Part shown: positions 32,789-41,071 of the stretch, piece after piece
Layout of the letters: every line of letters starts with the position of its first letter
How positions within the stretch are numbered: the stretch's first letter is position 1
Assembly: GCA_018228705.1 (NCBI GenBank)
Contig: CP073694.1
Span: forward strand, 930,001-994,000
Source of the DNA: Dysosmobacter sp. Marseille-Q4140
GTDB lineage: Bacteria > Bacillota > Clostridia > Oscillospirales > Oscillospiraceae
Direction: 5' to 3'
Length of the DNA stretch: 64,000 nucleotides
Notes under the pieces: model-generated
What the model saw: only the letters and a program-made list of their open reading frames with translations
The model's database searches: none
What the model was told of the DNA's origin: nothing
Program-made: the position numbers and the translations under genes

Positions 32789-33090
32789 AGTTCAGTCACT
32801 CCAAGCAGGCGGTATGCTTCCGCTTCATCAATGAGTTCCCCAGAGTTCTCGCCAGCTTCCAGTTCCTTCATCAACCGTTCCATCGCCCTCGCTTTGATTA
32901 GCTCCGCATTCTCCTCGTTTACCTGGAAAGGGAACCCTCCGGCGTTGATGGACTGCTGGATGAAGATATTCAGAGCCTGTGTCAGCGTCAGGCCATTTTT
33001 CGCATAGACATCCTCTACCTGTTTTTTTATCTCCGGATTGATACGGAAACGGAACATATCCGTCTTGGGCGCCGATACAATGTTTTCCAT
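32785..33090 (-). CDS. RelB/DinJ-family antitoxin
   Basis: This 101-residue protein has an N-terminal ribbon-helix-helix (KTDMFRFRINPEIKKQVED, LTLTQALNIFIQQSI) and an acidic C-terminal toxin-binding region. Such antitoxins bind their own promoter; the inverted repeat at 33150-33184 overlapping the -35 is the likely operator. Confidence 0.88.
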   Translation of the reverse strand: MENIVSAPKTDMFRFRINPEIKKQVEDVYAKNGLTLTQALNIFIQQSINAGGFPFQVNEENAELIKARAMERLMKELEAGENSGELIDEAEAYRLLGVTEL

Positions 33091-33122
33091 GTCCGATCCC
33101 TCCCATATATTCTTCTGCTTTT

Positions 33123-33184
33123 AGTATAGCCAAGCAGAGAAAATAAGTCAACAGGATATAGCAACAATGTCGCTACATCCTGTT
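33123..33184 (-). promoter_or_regulatory. Toxin-antitoxin promoter and operator
   Basis: TTGACT (33146-33151), 17 bases, TATACT (33123-33128) on the minus strand. The inverted repeat ACAGGAT.TAGC ... GCTA.ATCCTGT (33150-33184) abuts the -35 and may be the antitoxin operator; it could also act as a hairpin ending the upstream operon. Confidence 0.65.
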
Positions 33185-33221
33185 GTGGCCTGTGGTATTC
33201 GCCCCTGTTTGGCTGTGGATC

Positions 33222-33653
33222 CTACCCCGAGAATTCACTGCACAGCCTGGCCAGCGCTGTGTATTGCCGATCCTGCAGCTTCCGTGCCGTCAGCCGATAA
33301 GCACGGGCCGCCTCGGATTGCGCTGTGAGCGGGTGTGCCTGATCTTCGGGCTGGAGCAGCTCATACGCCGCCTGGAGCGCCTGGGCTGTCTCTTGGAAGA
33401 TTTTCTCTTTCTCAGGCGCCTCCAGCGCATGGCGGTATCGCTCAAGGCTCGGGTGATGCCCCTTCAGGACGGCATATTCGCAGAGCATCCGCAGGATCTC
33501 CCGATCCAGTCCCGGCTGTCCTTCCTCCCCATAGACTTTGGAAAGGCTCTCACAGTGCCAGGCGTGATAAGGTACATCATCGTTGCTGCTCTTCGAAGTC
33601 AAGTAGACCCGGCCCCGCCGGATGCTGACCGCTCGAATATACTCTGTACTCAT
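33222..33653 (-). CDS. Hypothetical protein, 143 aa
   Basis: This helical soluble protein (LDREILRMLCEYAVLKGHHP, KIFQETAQALQAAYELL) has no known domain. It overlaps the preceding 215-aa gene by 4 bases and is the last gene of the twelve-gene leader-C operon. Confidence 0.65.
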   Translation of the reverse strand: MSTEYIRAVSIRRGRVYLTSKSSNDDVPYHAWHCESLSKVYGEEGQPGLDREILRMLCEYAVLKGHHPSLERYRHALEAPEKEKIFQETAQALQAAYELLQPEDQAHPLTAQSEAARAYRLTARKLQDRQYTALARLCSEFSG

Positions 33654-34297
33654 CCCTCAGTCATCTCCTGTTCCAAGAATCTGGCTCCGTCCGCAGTGGG
33701 CTGCTCATAGATAAACAGCACGCTGTCGGCAGGCTGCAGTTTCCGCCCTTTCCGGAGGTTGCAGACCACGCCGGCATTGCCCCCTTCTCCAAGGAAGGAG
33801 TGGTACGCCGCCTGTGCTGTCAGATTGGCCTTGATGAACTTCAAATAGGTATCCGCCGCCACAAAAAGCGCACGGATCTCCGGCCAGTCCAAATCACAGC
33901 CGTCCAGGCAATCTCCCCGGGCGGCGTATTCGGCTTTATCCCCGTTGAACTCCTCTGTGATGTACCTGCGCCCGTCCTTCCGGACGAAAACAACTCTCCT
34001 CCGTGTCATGGGGCCTCCTAACCGCATGGCTTTTCTCGCCGCGCAAATGATTTCATCCTCTATCGTATAGGGGAAAGAGTGAACCGGGTCAGACAGGTTC
34101 AGCTTGAACGTCTCCCGGTATTGGAACAATCCATAGGTGATGGTTGCCAGGATTTCGCCGGTCCGGCGGTCAACCTGGCCGGAACAGCAACCATAAGCGC
34201 TGGCCAGCCGTTTCCCCGTCTGGAACCTGAAGAACGCATATTTCCTGGGTCTTGCCGCCGGCGCTTCCAGCCGCGGCTCTTTGTTTGTTTCAGGCAA
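33650..34297 (-). CDS. Hypothetical protein, TTG start, 215 aa
   Basis: The product has a basic Pro/Arg N-terminus, a mixed core (YGLFQYRETFKLNLSDPVHS, RRRVVFVRKDGRRYI) and a C-terminal strand region. AGGAGG lies 7 bases before TTG 34297; the more upstream TTG at 34321 lies ahead of that site and is unlikely. The function is unknown. Confidence 0.65.
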   Translation of the reverse strand: MPETNKEPRLEAPAARPRKYAFFRFQTGKRLASAYGCCSGQVDRRTGEILATITYGLFQYRETFKLNLSDPVHSFPYTIEDEIICAARKAMRLGGPMTRRRVVFVRKDGRRYITEEFNGDKAEYAARGDCLDGCDLDWPEIRALFVAADTYLKFIKANLTAQAAYHSFLGEGGNAGVVCNLRKGRKLQPADSVLFIYEQPTADGARFLEQEMTEG

Positions 34298-34385
34298 TTT
34301 CAGCCCTCCTCTCCTGATCAATAGGTTGCTTTACACCAGTGGAGCATGGGCGGGATAGCTCCCTGCCCATGCTCCAAACGGTTTT

Positions 34386-34742
34386 TTATCTCTGCTCCGG
34401 CTTCAGCCAGGCAGAAACCTTGTCCTGCAGGAGAGCCGCTGTGGCCGGATCCATCGCTACCTCGACCTCAAAATCCTGTTCTCCCTCCTCTGCCCCACTG
34501 TTGTTGGCATAGGTGAAGAACAGGCGGACGCCATGCGTCTTGGTGTTGTAGGCGCAGTAGAGGTTGATGTAGTCATCGTTTTCATCCGTAACCACATGAA
34601 GGCCGGAAAAAAACAGATCCACGTTGAACCAGCAAGGGATATAGAAAGTGACGGTATCATCATCTTCCCACTGTGGGTCCTCCAGCTGCAGCTCCGCATC
34701 GTTCAGCGGGCGGAGCATGGTGGTGCTTTTGAACGGCTTCAC
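34386..34742 (-). CDS. Hypothetical acidic protein, 118 aa
   Basis: This is an acidic, beta-rich protein (DDTVTFYIPCWFNVDLFFSG, YINLYCAYNTKTHGVRLFF) similar in tone to short element-encoded proteins of unknown function. It overlaps the upstream gene by 4 bases. A GC-rich hairpin (34341-34375) follows it without a clear T-run on this strand. Confidence 0.65.
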   Translation of the reverse strand: MKPFKSTTMLRPLNDAELQLEDPQWEDDDTVTFYIPCWFNVDLFFSGLHVVTDENDDYINLYCAYNTKTHGVRLFFTYANNSGAEEGEQDFEVEVAMDPATAALLQDKVSAWLKPEQR

Positions 34743-35074
34743 TGGTTGTCCTCCTTTACAGGCGGCTTTCCGGACTCCAGCCAGGACTGCCAGCAGGTCT
34801 GGCAGTCAAACTCCCGGCAGTCAAAGTCCGCTTTTGCCTGCTGAAACGGCGGGCACGCCCCGCTGAGCAACTGCGCCAGGCACTCGGTATCCATCTCGGG
34901 GGCTCGGATCAACTGCAGACCGGGGCACGCCGCCTGCGGAAGGTGCTCCCCAGGGCCAAGCACCAGCTCGATCACGCGCTCCATCGCCTGGATAAATGCC
35001 TTGCGGCTGATCGAATTGCGGTATCGGTCCAGCACTTCACTGGTGATCTGGAGGATCGTGTTGGATTTGTTCAT
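34739..35074 (-). CDS. Hypothetical protein, 111 aa
   Basis: This small protein has an N-terminal helix (ITSEVLDRYRNSISRKAFIQ) and five cysteines in its C-terminal half (ACPGLQ, CREFDCQTC), perhaps metal-binding. It shares a single base with the upstream gene stop and overlaps the next by 4. No family is recognised. Confidence 0.65.
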   Translation of the reverse strand: MNKSNTILQITSEVLDRYRNSISRKAFIQAMERVIELVLGPGEHLPQAACPGLQLIRAPEMDTECLAQLLSGACPPFQQAKADFDCREFDCQTCWQSWLESGKPPVKEDNQ

Positions 35075-35643
35075 CAGACCGCACCCCCATTCATAGTCCC
35101 ATCGGTATCGGTGGGCTTGAGGGGCCGCATCTCCTCATAGAGCGCCTGCCGGCGATCCTCTGTGATGACGCCCATCTGCCGGGCCAGGTCGATGGCGCCG
35201 ATATGCGACCAGTACCATGCCAGGCGCGAGGCGCCAGATGCTTTGGGATCTCTGATATTGCGCGCAGCCTCCTGACGCATGGAGGACAACAGGGTTTCAA
35301 CACTTTTGCCCGAATCAGACCATGGCATGCCGCAGGAGGGGCAATACGAGAACGGTGGCAAATTGGATCTGCAAACGGGACATTCCTCGTTGCCCGCGAC
35401 CTCATAGAGCATCACCGTATCACCGGGCGGTTCATCCAACAGGTCCCAACAGCCATTGCCCCCCAGCGTGGCTTCCGAACAGTTGAGGAACAGGACATAC
35501 TGGCCATTCCACTGCTGGTAGTCTTCAAAGCGGAGGATATCCTGGATTTCATCCAGAGCCAGTTTTCCACGCTTCTTTTTTATTACAATGCAGGGGATAT
35601 CGTTGTGGTCATACTTTCGTTCCACGGTAATTCCACGTTTCAT
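35074..35643 (-). CDS. Zinc-ribbon hypothetical protein, 189 aa
   Basis: The N-terminal half is a beta-rich domain (GITVERKYDHNDIPCIVIKK); the middle carries a zinc ribbon (CPVCRSNLPPFSYCPSCG); a helical tail follows. GGAGG is about 10 bases before ATG 35643. It could be a nucleic-acid-binding or scaffold protein; the function is not known. Confidence 0.7.
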   Translation of the reverse strand: MKRGITVERKYDHNDIPCIVIKKKRGKLALDEIQDILRFEDYQQWNGQYVLFLNCSEATLGGNGCWDLLDEPPGDTVMLYEVAGNEECPVCRSNLPPFSYCPSCGMPWSDSGKSVETLLSSMRQEAARNIRDPKASGASRLAWYWSHIGAIDLARQMGVITEDRRQALYEEMRPLKPTDTDGTMNGGAV

Positions 35644-36554
35644 GCTTTCTGAGCCTCCTCTCTGAATGCTTGCTGCTCTCCTCCGGCATCTGTGCAAATT
35701 GCCAGCTGCTTCCATGCTTGGCTGAGTTTCTCAGGATGTGCTGCCAAATACGAAGCGAAATTGAACTCCGTTTTGCTGATCCTGTATGTGAGATTTTCTT
35801 TTGCAAGACGGTACTCCGTCCGCGGCTTACTCTCCTTGACATCCCAACGGCTCCCATAGTAGCTGACAACGCCCTCTTTTTTGGTCGGAGTCCATCCATC
35901 TTTCATCCGCGAAATCACGAATTCACGCTTAGTCATCACTTTTCCGTCTACCCGGATCAGAACATCCAGTACGGAGGATACCTTTCCAAACCGCATTGCG
36001 GTCATCTGATCCGCCCAGCCCAGGTATTTTGCCCTCGCCGCCTGTTCTGCAGCTTTCCGCTGCGCCTCTTTTTGAGTCGCCTTCTCAGCGCGTTCCGCTG
36101 CCAAACGGCGGTGTTTCTCCTCTTGTCGGGCGATATAGTCCAGCCGGTGCTGAGCATATCGGTTTCCTCGCTCTGTATCAAACTGTCGGACAAACTCAAT
36201 GACCGCAGCACCAATGAATTTTCCTTCTACCACACTCTGATCAAAGGTGGTCAAGAAATGCTCCAGCGTGTCATAGCCAACCCGCTCGATTTCCTCCATC
36301 ATTTTTTCAGGCGTGTACTGCTCCGAATGCCTCATTCTGTACTGGTACAGGAGTCCGTCTTTTCCCCCTTCGAAGAAAAGGTAAAGATCCATCTCCTGCT
36401 CCCCGTACTTATTTTTTTCCTCTTTACTTTTATAAAGCGGGCCGGCAATATGCTGCACATCATGCCAGTGGCGGACCACTTTATTCCCATCCACACCATA
36501 TTCGATCACACGCCGTCGCTCATATGGCGTATCGAGCTGTTCCAGTGTCGGCAT
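35640..36554 (-). CDS. Hypothetical protein with coiled coil, 304 aa
   Basis: Residues 1-130 are a soluble domain (ERRRVIEYGVDGNKVVRHWH). Residues 140-175 form a charged coiled coil (RQEEKHRRLAAERAEKATQK). The C-terminal part is beta-rich, with repeated aromatic-basic patterns (FVISRMKDGWTPTKKEG, TYRISKTEFNFASY). GGAGG precedes the ATG by 9 bases. The function is unknown; it is the largest protein of the leader-C operon. Confidence 0.7.
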   Translation of the reverse strand: MPTLEQLDTPYERRRVIEYGVDGNKVVRHWHDVQHIAGPLYKSKEEKNKYGEQEMDLYLFFEGGKDGLLYQYRMRHSEQYTPEKMMEEIERVGYDTLEHFLTTFDQSVVEGKFIGAAVIEFVRQFDTERGNRYAQHRLDYIARQEEKHRRLAAERAEKATQKEAQRKAAEQAARAKYLGWADQMTAMRFGKVSSVLDVLIRVDGKVMTKREFVISRMKDGWTPTKKEGVVSYYGSRWDVKESKPRTEYRLAKENLTYRISKTEFNFASYLAAHPEKLSQAWKQLAICTDAGGEQQAFREEAQKA

Positions 36555-36622
36555 CTCTTTGTTCCTCCATACTATTTTTTCATAATGGCCACATGAATTC
36601 TGACTGTTCTTTCTGGCATAAC

Positions 36623-36820
36623 TCAGCTCCAGTCAAACACCATCGTGTTCGTATCCCGGTTAGAAAGCGCGCAGTCTCTCTCGTCATCCCCCGCCTCAAA
36701 GTCCTTTGACGGAGTATTGTGATAGATCTCCCGTGCCTTCTTCTCAGCCTCCTCATCGCTGTCCGCGTCAAACCACACCGCAATGCGGCGGGTCTGCTCC
36801 ATAGTGAGGCAATAATTCAT
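36623..36820 (-). CDS. Small hypothetical protein, 65 aa
   Basis: This is an acidic small protein with the pattern IAVWFDADSDEEAEKKAREI, as in short beta-alpha units found on many elements. GGAGG is 10 bases before the ATG. It overlaps the NADAR gene by 4 bases. Confidence 0.7.
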   Translation of the reverse strand: MNYCLTMEQTRRIAVWFDADSDEEAEKKAREIYHNTPSKDFEAGDDERDCALSNRDTNTMVFDWS

Positions 36821-37296
36821 GTTCTACCGTCCTCCTTATAACTCGCCATATAATCTGCGCGCAGCTCCATGAGCAAGCGCCCCAGATTGTTCCGGCCGCG
36901 CCTGCCTCCACAACGGGAACAGGTGCAGCAGCCCCAATAGTTATCGTGCCAGGTGTTGCCCTCCACCAAGACCGCGCTGCCGGTGGCAAGCAGTTTGGGG
37001 ATCAGGTCAGGATTTTCGCTGAATTTGTGAACGAGCAGGTTGTGCATGATGGTCCGTTTCCGCGCATCCCAGTCATCCCGCATCCGGATCTGGCGCCCGC
37101 GGCGCTTTGCCTGCTCAGGCGTCATGGCCAGAAACTGCGCCCGATCCCGGTGGTCCGCACACTTTGCCGCTTGAAAAGCCGCCTCCACGGAAGGAAAGGT
37201 CATGCCGTAGAAGGTCACGCGGCAAGGGTGGAAATTACTCAGGAAAGCGTAAGGGCCAGTGAAACGGTCTATGACCTCCCTGTGCTGATCAGACAT
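36817..37296 (-). CDS. NADAR-domain protein (ADP-ribose/guanine-ADP-ribose hydrolase-like)
   Basis: This 159-residue protein shows the NADAR signature along its length: FTGPYAFLSNFHPC, FPSVEAAFQAAKCADH, AKRRGRQIRMRDDWDARK, and VEGNTWHDNYWG near the end. NADAR enzymes remove ADP-ribose, including from guanine in DNA in characterised DarT-NADAR systems. It therefore could counter the ADP-ribosyltransferase-like protein at 27934-29337 on the same element; that pairing is inference. GGTGAGG precedes ATG 37296. A C-x2-C pair (CSRCGG) lies in an insertion near the C-terminus. Confidence 0.85.
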   Translation of the reverse strand: MSDQHREVIDRFTGPYAFLSNFHPCRVTFYGMTFPSVEAAFQAAKCADHRDRAQFLAMTPEQAKRRGRQIRMRDDWDARKRTIMHNLLVHKFSENPDLIPKLLATGSAVLVEGNTWHDNYWGCCTCSRCGGRRGRNNLGRLLMELRADYMASYKEDGRT

Positions 37297-37696
37297 CAGC
37301 CTCACCGCCTTCTTTTGCCTTCTGTAGCCCCTGCCGCTTGATGTCGGCGTAGCGGCAGCCTGGCCAATTTCCAATGTCACACTGCAGGCAGTTGGTCTGC
37401 ACACAGTGTTCCTCCAGGCAGTCTCTGCAGAGCGAAGCGCCTACATACTCATAATTCGCCCGGAAGAAAGGCCTGCGGTCCTGCACCAGTTGGATCAAGG
37501 GGCGGCCGCACTTTTCGCAGTTTTGCTCCCGCCATTGGACCGGTTCTGCCTTCTCGTATTCGATAGGCTCCCCGCACCTCGGGCAGAAGCGCCATTGGTC
37601 GTCATGCTGGTCGGGGGCCGGCAGGGACCGGCCGCAGGTTGAGCACCAATACCGCTGTACAATATTGGGCGCGTCTTGTGTGATTTTCGGGATCAT
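37289..37696 (-). CDS. Multi-zinc-ribbon protein, 135 aa
   Basis: Four C-x2-C pairs (CSTCGR, CPRCGE, CEKCGR, CRDCLE) plus several extra cysteines (CLQCDI) make up most of the protein, suggesting two or three small zinc ribbons. GGGGAGG precedes the ATG. It overlaps both neighbours by a few bases. It is similar in style to the zinc-ribbon part of the gene at 20571. Confidence 0.7.
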   Translation of the reverse strand: MIPKITQDAPNIVQRYWCSTCGRSLPAPDQHDDQWRFCPRCGEPIEYEKAEPVQWREQNCEKCGRPLIQLVQDRRPFFRANYEYVGASLCRDCLEEHCVQTNCLQCDIGNWPGCRYADIKRQGLQKAKEGGEADV

Positions 37697-38028
37697 ACTC
37701 CGATACCTCCCCTATTTTCAGGTTCCAACGGTGTCTTTTCGTTTTTGGGCGGCTCCAGTCCAAATAAGCAGCAGGCATCCCGAAACCCCTGCTCAATTTT
37801 TGCCCAGTGTTTACGTGCGGCTGGGTGAAAATAAGACTGCTCTATCCGCACCAAGCACATCCCATGCTCATTCCTCGGGTCATACACACGGAAAACAGTA
37901 TCACGGACATATTTGCCGTGGAATGTGGTGTGGGCCGTGATATAGCCGGCATGCGGACCGTGCTCATGGTACTCAAGATCTGAAACATAGACCCCTGGAG
38001 CCGGCATGAAAGCATAATGGATTTTCAT
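37693..38028 (-). CDS. Hypothetical protein, 111 aa
   Basis: This is a histidine- and aromatic-rich small protein (YHEHGPHAGYITAHTTFHGK), with the C-terminal 15 residues disordered. GGAGG lies 9 bases before the ATG. There is no known domain. It sits between the radical SAM gene and the zinc-ribbon gene in one operon. Confidence 0.65.
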   Translation of the reverse strand: MKIHYAFMPAPGVYVSDLEYHEHGPHAGYITAHTTFHGKYVRDTVFRVYDPRNEHGMCLVRIEQSYFHPAARKHWAKIEQGFRDACCLFGLEPPKNEKTPLEPENRGGIGV

Positions 38029-38034
38029 TTTCGC

Positions 38035-38532
38035 TCAGCCTCCATACGGCCGAAACCGCATCAGCACCTCACCCTGTGGCAAGGGACAGTTAGGGATCCA
38101 GGCCATGTGATCTTTGACCTGCCATCTCTCGCTGCTTGCAACCGGCCCCACCTCTTCAAAGATATTCAGCCGGAGCGATTTCCCGTCTAAACTTTGCGTG
38201 GACTGGTCAAAGCGCCAGAAGGGCAGGCAGTCGCCCGGTTCATGCAGGGTCAGCGTCACTCCGTCAAGGATCGGCATCAGTTCATCAAGGCCCTGTGTCC
38301 TCGCCGTGTAGCGATAGATGGGCGCCTGGGTCTGGGCGCGGATTTCCGCTACAGCCTCCCGGATGATTTCCGGATGCAGCATCGGCTCTCCGCCCGTGAG
38401 CATGATGACCTGGTAGGGCGTAAAGTCCCTGCAGACCGGAAGGGATCGGAGATCCCAGTCCCTGTTGCAGCAACCGGGACAGTCCCGGTCACATTCCTCA
38501 AAGAGCAGCAGGCGCAGTTTTTCATCCGCCAT
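38035..38532 (-). CDS. Radical SAM protein (activase-like, short)
   Basis: This 165-residue protein has the radical SAM cluster motif C-x3-C-x2-C (ECDRDCPGC) near the N-terminus and the TGGEP strand typical of AdoMet binding, then VTLTLHEPGD. The short length fits the anaerobic-activase/4Fe-4S single-cluster class rather than long multi-cluster enzymes. The reaction and partner are unknown. GGAGG is 7 bases before ATG 38532. Confidence 0.85.
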   Translation of the reverse strand: MADEKLRLLLFEECDRDCPGCCNRDWDLRSLPVCRDFTPYQVIMLTGGEPMLHPEIIREAVAEIRAQTQAPIYRYTARTQGLDELMPILDGVTLTLHEPGDCLPFWRFDQSTQSLDGKSLRLNIFEEVGPVASSERWQVKDHMAWIPNCPLPQGEVLMRFRPYGG

Positions 38533-38534
38533 AG

Positions 38535-38771
38535 TCACTCCTCCTCGTCATCATCCATCTCGTCCAGGCAGTCCGCCACGTCCGATTCCTGGAGATAGAA
38601 GGTCCCCACCAGTTCCTCCTCAGTGAAGCCGGCTCTAAAAAGTTTGTTAATCACTTCATGGGTGTGGCCGCCGGCATCATTGAACATCTGGTCGATCATG
38701 GCATTGATCAGTTCTATGGCACGTTTCTCAGAGATGGTTTGCGGTTTTCCAACATTTGTTTCATTGGGCAT
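38535..38771 (-). CDS. Small acidic hypothetical protein, 78 aa
   Basis: This is a helical acidic protein (ISEKRAIELINAMIDQMF) with a highly acidic tail (DCLDEMDDDEEE). AAAGGAG lies about 11 bases before ATG 38771. First gene after leader copy C; its stop is 2 bases from the radical SAM start. Confidence 0.65.
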   Translation of the reverse strand: MPNETNVGKPQTISEKRAIELINAMIDQMFNDAGGHTHEVINKLFRAGFTEEELVGTFYLQESDVADCLDEMDDDEEE

Positions 38772-38827
38772 TTGCTTTTCAACTCCTTTTCTTATTTTTG
38801 CGGCTCCGCCGCCTGGGGTATCTATAT

Positions 38828-39032
38828 AAAAAGGCACATGAGCTTGAATGCTCATGTGCCTTGTAACATACTGTTTCAGATGGAATTATGATAGAAAATC
38901 CGATGAAAGCAAAAAAGTTCCCAAAGGTCGGCACGACCTCTGGGAACTTTGAAACACAGAAACTGTATTTGCCTCAGGCAAACTGCTGATACTGTATGTC
39001 CGTATTATATCTGATTGGTTTGGGAATTGCAA
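38828..39032 (-). promoter_or_regulatory. Leader copy C: promoter, hairpin, conserved block, tandem terminators
   Basis: TTGCAA (39027-39032), 17 bases, TATAAT (39004-39009) on the minus strand, ACAGTATCAG, a hairpin TTTGCC-TGA-GGCAAA, and ACAGTTTCTGTGTTTC. Terminator 1 is AAGTTCCC ... GGGAACTT plus T6 (38911-38950). Terminator 2 is AAGGCACATGAGC ... GCTCATGTGCCTT plus TATATAGAT (38828-38862). It controls the operon from 38771 to 33222. Confidence 0.88.
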
Positions 39033-39624
39033 GCAGTTCATGCAGCCAGGCACTGGCCGAACAGGGGCGCAGCGCCAAAAGACGTTACTGCTAAGGAAAT
39101 CCTCAGGACTACTTCTACGCAAGCCCTCTATTCCCTCTCGTGGGCGCGTTATGAACTGCTCATCAGCAATCGTCAAACTGTCTATAAAACAGATATCGCC
39201 CTAATTGCCGAATTCTTATAACCATGCTATCATATGGACTGACAGGGCACAAACGGTGCGCAGTCCGGCCCTGGCTATCTTCCACGCAGCCATCTGCGAT
39301 GTGGTAGCCCATACACTGATAGAAACGAGGAATAATTGTGAAGACTGATCTGAGACACAACACCGGCGCCGGAAAGCGGGAAGCCTTGTTGGACGGTGTC
39401 AAACATATGACTGCTTCTGGGTATGAGCCAGTGATCCTCACCAGCCAGGACGTAGAGGCGGAACTTGACTCGCTTCAAAAACAACCCGGTCCGCCGGACA
39501 GCTCCAAAGATGGCTGAAAGCACTCGGCATAGAAGATATCGCAATCCTGGTCGCACCTTCCGTATTCTCCGCGGTGGAACTGGCAACGCAGCGATCCGAG
39601 AAAAGTAATTTCTGGCTCGGAGTC
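39033..39624. other. Degenerate stretch with gene remnants
   Basis: No intact gene of normal length is seen here. A plus-strand frame 39338-39517 (GTG start after GAGGAA, 59 codons, beginning VKTDLRHNTGAGKREALLDG) continues in another frame as a WLKALGIEDIAILVAPSVF-like stretch until about 39600, suggesting a frameshifted or truncated gene. A candidate promoter TTGCCG-17-TATCAT lies at about 39205-39233. Confidence 0.4.
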
Positions 39625-40791
39625 TCACTTGACGCTGTATTTGACCCGGTTTCCATACTTTGTCCTGCGCAGGAGGCCCATCCCCTCGAATTTCAGGACG
39701 AAACTGCGGATGGTAGCATAGGCGGCGCTGCCGAAATCCCGCTCCAGCTGCTTTGTAGAGAACTCCCCTCCGCCATAGGCGGACAGTACGAACTGCCACA
39801 AGTCCTTTTCCTTCTCTGTCACGCTACCCGAGGCCAGAGCCGCCTGAAAATACTCCGTTGTTGAGGCCGCCGGGAGCGCATTGCTCAGTTTGTGGTAGAC
39901 ATTTTCGATGAAATACACCAGGAAGGGCGTCACATCCAGGACGCCGCTGATCCGGGCATTCTGTTCGATGAGCGTGTATGCGTCATAGTATCCCTTCCGG
40001 CTCCGCTCGATGAATCCGGACAGCGGAACAAACAGAGCAGAGGAATATCCGCGCTGCACCAGATACCACAGGTGTAGCAGCCGCGCCATTCTTCCGTTCC
40101 CATCAAAGTAGGGATGCAGGTAGGCCAGATCGAAGTGGAGCAGCGCAGCCTTCAGCAGGTCATTCATATCGCCGTCCATATTGGCAAATTCAATCAGAGC
40201 GCCCATGTACTCCGGGAGTTTCTTCCAATTCAGGCCCGTGTGCTCCACCTTGTCGCCCACCACGTAGACGCTGTCGTTCCGGTAGAGATTGCCCGGCGGC
40301 AGACGGTCTTCCTCAGGGAGAAGCGCCCCAATGGTCATCTCGTACAGCTGGTGAAGGTTCTCTTCGCTGATTTGATGGGCCGGATCCACGATAAATTCCA
40401 GACCCTTCTTCATGGCGTAAATCCGTTTTTCTGATTCATTCGCAGGTGCATAACCGGAGAGTATCTTCCGGACGCTGTCACGGGACGTGTCGATCTGCTC
40501 AATGGAAAGCGTCGATACGATCTCCTCCTCCATCGCCTTGATGCCATAGGGCTGGCTGCTGTCCTGCGGTGTAAGCAGCACCCGGGCCGCAGAGAGCCGC
40601 ACCTGCGCGACACTCTCCAAATAGACCATCTGCCCCCCATCGAAATCCTTTAGGGGCAGCGCATGATAAAAGCTGCCTTTCAGCAGGCTGACAAACTCTG
40701 CGAGATCTGCCTGTGGGTATTTGTATTTCAGTTTCTTCAAGTCCGTCACGCTCTTATCCGAAAGCATCTTTGTAAACAGCCCGGCATCCAT
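39625..40791 (-). CDS. Fic-domain protein (AMPylator-like)
   Basis: This 388-residue protein has the Fic core HPYFDGNGR at residues 226-234, with the conserved helix after it, and a C-terminal winged-helix-like region (FSTKQLERDFGSAAYATIR). Residues 94-99 (TLSIEQ) resemble the inhibitory [ST]xxxE[GN] helix in an N-terminal (class II) position, with Gln in the last place. Fic proteins transfer AMP or related groups to proteins. Start 40791 has GGAGG 9 bases upstream. It is a single gene with its own promoter, convergent with the gene remnant. Confidence 0.87.
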   Translation of the reverse strand: MDAGLFTKMLSDKSVTDLKKLKYKYPQADLAEFVSLLKGSFYHALPLKDFDGGQMVYLESVAQVRLSAARVLLTPQDSSQPYGIKAMEEEIVSTLSIEQIDTSRDSVRKILSGYAPANESEKRIYAMKKGLEFIVDPAHQISEENLHQLYEMTIGALLPEEDRLPPGNLYRNDSVYVVGDKVEHTGLNWKKLPEYMGALIEFANMDGDMNDLLKAALLHFDLAYLHPYFDGNGRMARLLHLWYLVQRGYSSALFVPLSGFIERSRKGYYDAYTLIEQNARISGVLDVTPFLVYFIENVYHKLSNALPAASTTEYFQAALASGSVTEKEKDLWQFVLSAYGGGEFSTKQLERDFGSAAYATIRSFVLKFEGMGLLRRTKYGNRVKYSVK

Positions 40792-40831
40792 CCCATATCG
40801 CCTCCGATATTTTGTAGTATCAATTAGTATC

Positions 40832-40860
40832 AGTATAACAAATGATGCCCCAATCTGCAA
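40832..40860 (-). promoter_or_regulatory. Promoter of the Fic gene
   Basis: TTGCAG-type -35 (complement of 40855-40860), 17 bases, TATACT (40832-40837), followed by two direct TGATACTA repeats 10 bases apart, a possible regulator site. Confidence 0.6.
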
Positions 40861-40879
40861 GGATAAAATCATCCCCGTA

Positions 40880-41071
40880 TTGCCAATCCACACTCTCTGC
40901 GGTATAATAAATATGTTCAGTATCAGAAATTGCCTGAGGCAATTAAAGTATGCCGTGTTTCACAGCGTCTGAAGGCCGCATTGGCCTTTGGGCGCTTTTT
41001 TCTGTTTCTGGGCAAAAAACTGGATGAGCGCGCCACAAAGCATCTGAGGAAATCTCTTCAGGTGCTTTTTT
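40880..41071 (+). promoter_or_regulatory. Leader copy D: promoter, hairpin, conserved block, tandem terminators
   Basis: TTGCCA (40880-40885), 17 bases, TATAAT (40903-40908), CAGTATCAG, a hairpin ATTGCC-TGA-GGCAAT, GCCGTGTTTCACAG. Terminator 1 is AGCGTCTGAAGGCC ... GGCCTTTGGGCGCT plus T6 (40963-41001). Terminator 2 is AAGCATCTGAGG ... CTTCAGGTGCTT plus T6, ending TATATAGAT (41037-41071). It controls the plus operon 41169-43160. Confidence 0.88.
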
